Below, one piece after another: positions 59,938 through 64,000 of a DNA stretch of 64,000 nt. The position numbers were made by a program, and so were the translations under genes. The notes under the pieces are model-generated. The model ran no database searches and was not told where the DNA came from. It worked only from the letters and a program-made list of their open reading frames with translations. Source of the DNA: Paenibacillus lupini (GTDB lineage: Bacteria > Bacillota > Bacilli > Paenibacillales > Paenibacillaceae); the NCBI RefSeq assembly GCF_011761355.1, contig NZ_JAASRW010000001.1:930001-994000 (forward strand). The letters are read 5' to 3'. The first letter of the stretch is position 1. Each line of letters begins with the position of its first letter.

Positions 59938-60317
59938 TTGCTTTTCGCCTCCCGGTCCTTGCGAGATAAGAACGTGAAGAAAAGGATGGCACCGGTCACT
60001 GCGAAGATCTGTAGGAACCAGAACGCGTAGATATTCCAATTGAACAGGAGAACCATGCCCCCGATGACGAGGATACCAAGCAGCCACAGCTTAAACAGAT
60101 CGAGCCAAAGCCTGCGGCCCGTCTGCTCCTTATGACGAGTCACGAGTTGTTCCAGTTCAATCAGGTGTGGAACCGGCGGCTCGATACGCGAGTCCCAGCT
60201 CTGGAGGGAATCTCCAAGCATCTCCATAAACTCTTCCGATTGCTCCGGCGAATCCGCGGGCTTTTTCTTTTTTTCAGATAATCCCATGTTATCTCGTTCC
60301 GGAATCTGCTTTTTCAT
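59925..60317 (-). CDS. yxlC: YxlC-like membrane protein of SigY operon
   Basis: 130 residues. The cytosolic N-terminal half starts MKKQIPERDNMGLSEKKKKP and includes EEFMEMLGDSLQSWDSRIEP; two helices follow (WLLGILVIGGMVLLFNWNIY and FWFLQIFAVTGAILFFTFLS). The proportions match YxlC/DUF5345. ATG 60317-60315 has GGAGC 7 nt upstream and overlaps the sigma gene by 29 nt; ATG 60287 is an alternative start. It lies directly after the sigma factor, as in B. subtilis. Confidence 0.83.
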   Translation of the reverse strand: MKKQIPERDNMGLSEKKKKPADSPEQSEEFMEMLGDSLQSWDSRIEPPVPHLIELEQLVTRHKEQTGRRLWLDLFKLWLLGILVIGGMVLLFNWNIYAFWFLQIFAVTGAILFFTFLSRKDREAKSKWTT

Positions 60318-60849
60318 TCTCGCTGAGCTCCTTTCGCAGTCGATTTAATCCGTTGTGGAGTCTGGACTTTACCGTTCCAAGCGGAATATCCAGCCATTCG
60401 GCAATCTCCTCATAGGCATAGCCATAATAGTATTTCAATAAAATGGGGACGCGTATGTTCGGAGGAAGGTCCGCTAAGGCATCTAATGCATGAGGCCATT
60501 CCTCTGTGGCCATTAAAGCGTCGAATCGAATCGCCTGTAGGGCTTGCTCATCGGTACGCCATTTGCGCTCCCGTCCCTTGCGGCGAATTTCATCCATGTA
60601 AAGCCGCGATGCTATTGCGATCAGCCAGGTCGAAAACTTCGACTTGGCTTTAAATGTGCGTATCCGTTCGATCGCTTTCAGCATCGTTTCCTGGACAAGG
60701 TCCTCAGTTAATGCTTTGTTCATTGTTACTTTGAGCAAGTATCGGTATAACATGGCATAATTCGATTGCAATAATCTCGCCAACGCACGTTCATCGCCGC
60801 GAACGGCAAGTCGTATCTCGGCCGAGTCATCGAATTCGTTCGTGCTCAT
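60289..60849 (-). CDS. sigY: ECF sigma factor, SigY-like
   Basis: 186 residues. Region 2 reads RLLQSNYAMLYRYLLKVTMN and ALTEDLVQETMLKAIERIRT, then STWLIAIASRLYMDEIRRKG. Region 4 reads LPPNIRVPILLKYYYGYAYE and IAEWLDIPLGTVKSRLHNGL. The gene order sigY-yxlC-yxlD-yxlE-yxlF-yxlG is exactly that of B. subtilis, which supports the assignment better than sequence alone. Start ATG 60849-60847 with AAAGGAGCC upstream. A SigY-type promoter precedes the operon, so it is probably autoregulated. Confidence 0.88.
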   Translation of the reverse strand: MSTNEFDDSAEIRLAVRGDERALARLLQSNYAMLYRYLLKVTMNKALTEDLVQETMLKAIERIRTFKAKSKFSTWLIAIASRLYMDEIRRKGRERKWRTDEQALQAIRFDALMATEEWPHALDALADLPPNIRVPILLKYYYGYAYEEIAEWLDIPLGTVKSRLHNGLNRLRKELSENEKADSGTR

Positions 60850-60910
60850 GGCTGACGAGGCTCCTTTCAGTAAATAGATAATAGATGGTGTTATTCGCAA
60901 TCTGACATAT

Positions 60911-60936
60911 GACGCTCGAGATTAAGGAAAAGTTCA
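60911..60936 (-). promoter_or_regulatory. Predicted autoregulatory SigY-type promoter
   Basis: On the minus strand TGAACTT (60936-60930) and CGTC (60914-60911) are separated by 15 bp. This fits the B. subtilis SigY consensus TGAACGC-N15/16-CGTC with two mismatches in the -35. It lies about 60 bp before the sigma start codon. Two CTCGAGAT copies flank it. Confidence 0.68.
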
Positions 60937-61014
60937 CTCGAGATAAATATTTTTTTAATAAAAATGAACTTTTATAACCTTTCATTACTCTTATCTATGA
61001 ATAGGGGGAAGAAC

Positions 61015-61578
61015 ATGAATGTAAGGCGATTGGTCAAACAAGCTAAAAAAGGAAATAAAGAAGCTTTATTACAACTCATCTTAAACGATCAGGATGCTTA
61101 CTATCGACTTGCCTTCACGTACATGGGCAATAAGCATGATGCGCTGGATGCAATGGAAGACATGATTGTAATGCTGTACGAAAAAATTGATCAATTGCAA
61201 AATGGTGAAGCCTTCTACGGGTGGAGTAAAACTATTCTCGTTAATCGGTGTAAAACCTTGCTCCGCAAAAAGGAGCGATACCTACCACTGGAAGAAGAGA
61301 GCGAAGTAGTAGTTGAAGCATTAACGGACGATAATCCATATCGTACTACAGAGTCTGAAATGGACATGCAGGTGCTGCTCTCACATCTGAATGCACAGCA
61401 GCGGGAAGCGATTGAGCTTCGTTATGTACATGATCTATCCTATCAGACGATTGCAGACATTACCGGGGCACCACTTGGGACAATCAAATCAAGAATTTCG
61501 CAAGGTATTCAAAAACTAAAAGTCACGATCGGAGGTGATCGTTATGACAACGATCGAGGAGAAATTAGAGGAGAATAA
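61015..61578 (+). CDS. ECF-type sigma factor paired with DUF4179 anti-sigma
   Basis: 187 residues. Region 2: VKQAKKGNKEALLQLILNDQ, ALDAMEDMIVMLYEKIDQLQ and YGWSKTILVNRCKTLLRKKE. Region 4: LNAQQREAIELRYVHDLSYQ, then ADITGAPLGTIKSRISQGIQ. The start ATG 61015 follows AGGGGG by 6 nt; codons before it lack an SD. It overlaps the membrane anti-sigma gene by 35 nt. It diverges from the SigY operon. The trigger is unknown; such pairs commonly answer envelope stress. Confidence 0.9.
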   Translation: MNVRRLVKQAKKGNKEALLQLILNDQDAYYRLAFTYMGNKHDALDAMEDMIVMLYEKIDQLQNGEAFYGWSKTILVNRCKTLLRKKERYLPLEEESEVVVEALTDDNPYRTTESEMDMQVLLSHLNAQQREAIELRYVHDLSYQTIADITGAPLGTIKSRISQGIQKLKVTIGGDRYDNDRGEIRGE

Positions 61579-62857
61579 GCGGACTTTGAATAAAGTACAG
61601 ACTCCACCAGAGCTTGAGGATCGACTTAGAAAAGCACTTCAGAAGGTTCCAGCTAAGAAAAGAAACACGAATCGAGCGAAAACATGGATTGTTTCTGCTG
61701 CTGCAGCAATTGTTCTTATTGTAGGGACTTATCAATACCCTGCATTTGCTTACTTTGGCGGGAAGCTTTTTAATAAAGTCGAATTGAACTCTCTAACCTT
61801 TTCGGAGGTAGCAGAGCAAGGATACGGACAAGCGGTCAACAAAAGCAAAACGTTTGATGACGGTACGGTCATTACCATTAACGGCGTTATTGCGGACGAT
61901 AACGCATTACTCATGTATTATACGATTGATCAACCCGCAGGCTCCGTATTAGATGACGATGGTTTTGTACGTTACAGTACGAATAAAATAAAAGGATTTT
62001 TGACTGATTCTTCCATATTGGGTGGAGGCGGCAATTTTAGTAAAGACAAGACCCAGTTTGTTGGCGTAGATAAATTCAAAGCTATTAGTCCCTTCTCCAG
62101 AACATTAACGGTTACATTCAGTGAAAGACTTGAAAATGGGGAACAGGTCACATATCCGATCTCCTTCAAGTTTAAAGCGAATAAAGCAATGAAAAGTTTA
62201 CTTAAGGAGAACATTTCTAAATCCGTATCCGTTGACCGGGGAGAAGTCCATTATGACTCGATTACAGCTTCTCCAACTTCAACGATCGTGAAGGGACATT
62301 ATGAAATGGATGATCAGGAACTCCCAAGATTTTCAGTTAAAACAAAGCTTTACGTCAATGGAACGGAAGTGAAAACATGGGGAATGCGCGAGCATCTTTC
62401 TCAGGACACAGGTATTCTGGAATTTGAATCTGAATACGATGTACTCCCTACAGACAAGTTGGAGAGTGTAGAACTCGTTCTAGAGAATTTCTCGGGGTTT
62501 CAGAAGGTAGATAAACCAATCTCACTCGCTTCACCATCAGATCAATCGATCAAGGTTGGTACTGAAAAGCTATGGATTCGAAGCGTCACAAAAACCGATA
62601 CTGGCTATGATATCGTTATCGCCAGAAAAGAGTTTGTTCTCTTGGAGAGAGACAATATTGCAATTCAGGCCAATGGTAAAACCGTTCCCGTTTCCTCCAT
62701 TTCCACGTCACGTCCTTGGGATCTGAAGAACGGTAACATCTTGTGGGAGCAGACGTATTCATTTAACACAACGGATAAACCAGAACTTCTGCTGCTAGAA
62801 GGATTTGAATACATTAAAACCTATGATAAGACCATTACTATTCCTTTAGAAAAATAA
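61544..62857 (+). CDS. DUF4179 membrane anti-sigma factor
   Basis: 437 residues. The short cytosolic N-terminus (EKLEENKRTLNKVQTPPELE, about 1-48) is the presumed sigma-binding part; a membrane helix follows (TWIVSAAAAIVLIVGTY), then a large extracytoplasmic region with DUF4179 features (FNKVELNSLTFSEVAEQGYG and DGTVITINGVIADDNALLMY) and a DUF5643-like end. The start ATG 61544 has GGAGGTGATC; the GTG at 61535 overlaps that site. It is translated together with the sigma gene. A terminator follows. Confidence 0.88.
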   Translation: MTTIEEKLEENKRTLNKVQTPPELEDRLRKALQKVPAKKRNTNRAKTWIVSAAAAIVLIVGTYQYPAFAYFGGKLFNKVELNSLTFSEVAEQGYGQAVNKSKTFDDGTVITINGVIADDNALLMYYTIDQPAGSVLDDDGFVRYSTNKIKGFLTDSSILGGGGNFSKDKTQFVGVDKFKAISPFSRTLTVTFSERLENGEQVTYPISFKFKANKAMKSLLKENISKSVSVDRGEVHYDSITASPTSTIVKGHYEMDDQELPRFSVKTKLYVNGTEVKTWGMREHLSQDTGILEFESEYDVLPTDKLESVELVLENFSGFQKVDKPISLASPSDQSIKVGTEKLWIRSVTKTDTGYDIVIARKEFVLLERDNIAIQANGKTVPVSSISTSRPWDLKNGNILWEQTYSFNTTDKPELLLLEGFEYIKTYDKTITIPLEK

Positions 62858-62876
62858 AAAATGAGTTCAACAAAGC

Positions 62877-62911
62877 AAGGAGCAGTCTGCCGGCGGCAGC
62901 TGTTCCTTTTT
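62877..62911 (+). terminator. Terminator after the sigma/anti-sigma operon
   Basis: AAGGAGCAG / CTGTTCCTT arms with an inner GCCG-GCGGC pairing, followed by a T-run. A second hairpin with a minus-strand T-run (CCTCTATTGTTT / AAACAAAAGAGG type) lies at about 62979-63006. Confidence 0.75.
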
Positions 62912-63035
62912 ATACAACCCAATAATCATTACTCCTCTGAATCCTCAACTACGATAACAGTTCATCTCCTGTGATAAAAAAACCTCTTTTGTTAAACAAT
63001 AGAGGAAATGATTACTAACAGCAGGTGGTGATTGC

Positions 63036-64000
63036 ATGAATCACTTCAAGACTAAGAAATCAAATCGAATAGAATTGCTGCCTGGAGACCTCGATCAAAA
63101 GATTACTCAGATTGAACAGTACTTCTCACATACAGAAGATCTCAACATTCAAAAACTTGTCTGTTCCGATCAAGCGTGTGCGTTATTTTACATAGATGCC
63201 CTTGTTAATATAGAGCTCATTCAATCCACCGTCATAAAGCCGATGTTGGCTTCGTGTGAAAAAGGGATCGAACAGAGCTTGACCTCGGTCGAAGTGAGAA
63301 AATCTTCTGATCTTGTTCTAGTCGGTCAATGTTTACTTGAAGGTTACTGCATTATTGTTACGGAGACGGATTCTGACGCTATCATGCTGCCAGCCGCTCA
63401 GACACATAGCCGGTCCATTCAAGAGCCTACAGGTGAACAAGTCATTAAGGGACCGCATGATGGCTTTGTCGAAAGTTTAAACACGAATCTTTATCTGCTC
63501 CGTCATCGAATGAAAAACCCAAAAATGAAAGTGAAATATTTCAAGCTTGGCCACGTTACGAATACGAAAGTAGCGATGGTCTATATGGACAATATAGCGA
63601 ATTCCAAAATCGTCGCGGAATGTGAGAAAAGGCTATGTGCTATCGATCTGGATTATTTGTATACAGCTAGTAATCTCGATGAAATGCTTGAAGAACATCC
63701 ATTATCTCCATTCCCACAAACGTTACAGACCGAGAGACCGGATCGGGCCGTTTCCTATCTAATGGAAGGGAAAATAATGATATTTGTTGATGGTAATCCA
63801 AGTGTTCTCATTCTTCCCATCACGTTTTTTTCGTTCTATCAATCATCGGATGATTATAACAGCCGTTGGATAACGGGGTCCTTTTTCCGGTTCATTCGAT
63901 TGATTAGTTTTATTATGGCTATATGCTTACCTGCGATCTATATTGCAACTGTAACCTACCATTCTGAAGTGCTTCCAATTGGCATTCTGTATTCCGTGAA
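63036..64000 (+). CDS. GerA-family spore germinant receptor subunit A, N-terminal part
   Basis: 321 residues are in the window; the C-terminal part lies beyond base 64000. ATG 63036 follows CAGGTGGTGATTG. The hydrophilic N-terminal domain reads KITQIEQYFSHTEDLNIQKL and SVEVRKSSDLVLVGQCLLEG, then VIKGPHDGFVESLNTNLYLL (the hallmark GPREGFxExLxxNLxLxR-type motif with a His instead of Arg), LVRxR-like LRHRMKNPKMKVKYFKLG and FVDGNPSVLILPITFFSFYQ. The first membrane helix starts near residue 286 (LISFIMAICLPAIYIATVTY). It forms, with B and C subunits, receptors that sense germinants in the spore inner membrane. Confidence 0.93.
   Translation, partial: MNHFKTKKSNRIELLPGDLDQKITQIEQYFSHTEDLNIQKLVCSDQACALFYIDALVNIELIQSTVIKPMLASCEKGIEQSLTSVEVRKSSDLVLVGQCLLEGYCIIVTETDSDAIMLPAAQTHSRSIQEPTGEQVIKGPHDGFVESLNTNLYLLRHRMKNPKMKVKYFKLGHVTNTKVAMVYMDNIANSKIVAECEKRLCAIDLDYLYTASNLDEMLEEHPLSPFPQTLQTERPDRAVSYLMEGKIMIFVDGNPSVLILPITFFSFYQSSDDYNSRWITGSFFRFIRLISFIMAICLPAIYIATVTYHSEVLPIGILYSV

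Noticed and set aside
1..64000. rRNA, tRNA genes and riboswitches
   Set aside because: I found no cloverleaf-like or rRNA-like sequences and no leader that I recognise as a known riboswitch class; a covariance-model scan would be decisive.

Overview
The window looks like chromosomal DNA of an endospore-forming Bacillota of the Paenibacillus type. This is inferred from a SpoVB-type flippase, a YpeB-like protein, a CwlD-like amidase, a GerA-family germinant receptor subunit, Bacillus-type ribosome binding sites with frequent TTG and GTG starts, many two-component and ECF sigma systems, and large secreted glycoside hydrolases. I saw no rRNA, tRNA, CRISPR array or transposase.

Layout. 1-16.9 kb: sporulation and envelope genes (SpoVB-like, YpeB-like), a YqhC-like AraC regulator with a sugar-efflux-type transporter and aldo/keto reductase, a large lipoprotein glycosidase, two OmpR-type two-component systems, an amidase, and an FHA-winged-helix regulator paired with a MurA that has Asp in place of the catalytic Cys. 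16.9-26.9 kb: an accessory stretch with four 28-bp sites built like XerCD dif sites, all in one orientation. They bracket a single-gene segment (zinc phospholipase-like) and a two-gene segment (Xer-size tyrosine recombinase plus isochorismatase-family hydrolase). The same stretch holds decayed gene pieces, a DHA2 exporter, a second-type ClpP and an ECF sigma factor. 26.9-46 kb: AraC, SDR and MerR/aldo-keto reductase genes, small membrane proteins, a 1372-residue modular glycosidase, an amidase-signature enzyme, a PurO-like IMP cyclohydrolase, an LRR protein, an HD protein and a GH2 enzyme. 46-55 kb: an intramembrane-protease/nuclease-toxin fusion followed 2 nt later by a probable immunity gene, a divergent MFS/LysR pair, and a DUF4062 (TIR-like) protein coupled to a 62-residue protein. 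55.8-64 kb: an FAD monooxygenase, a YbjQ remnant, a complete SigY-YxlCDEFG-type operon with a recognisable auto-promoter, a divergent ECF sigma/DUF4179 anti-sigma pair, and the start of a gerA-type gene.

The observations I rate highest are the dif-like sites with their resident recombinase, the PrsW-like/PD-(D/E)XK toxin fusion with its immunity gene and apparent lack of a normal start codon, the DUF4062 two-gene unit, 11-bp-phased direct repeats shared by a two-component system and the neighbouring amidase, and the Cys-to-Asp MurA. At least three loci are clear gene remnants (solute-binding protein, general-stress SDR, YbjQ).
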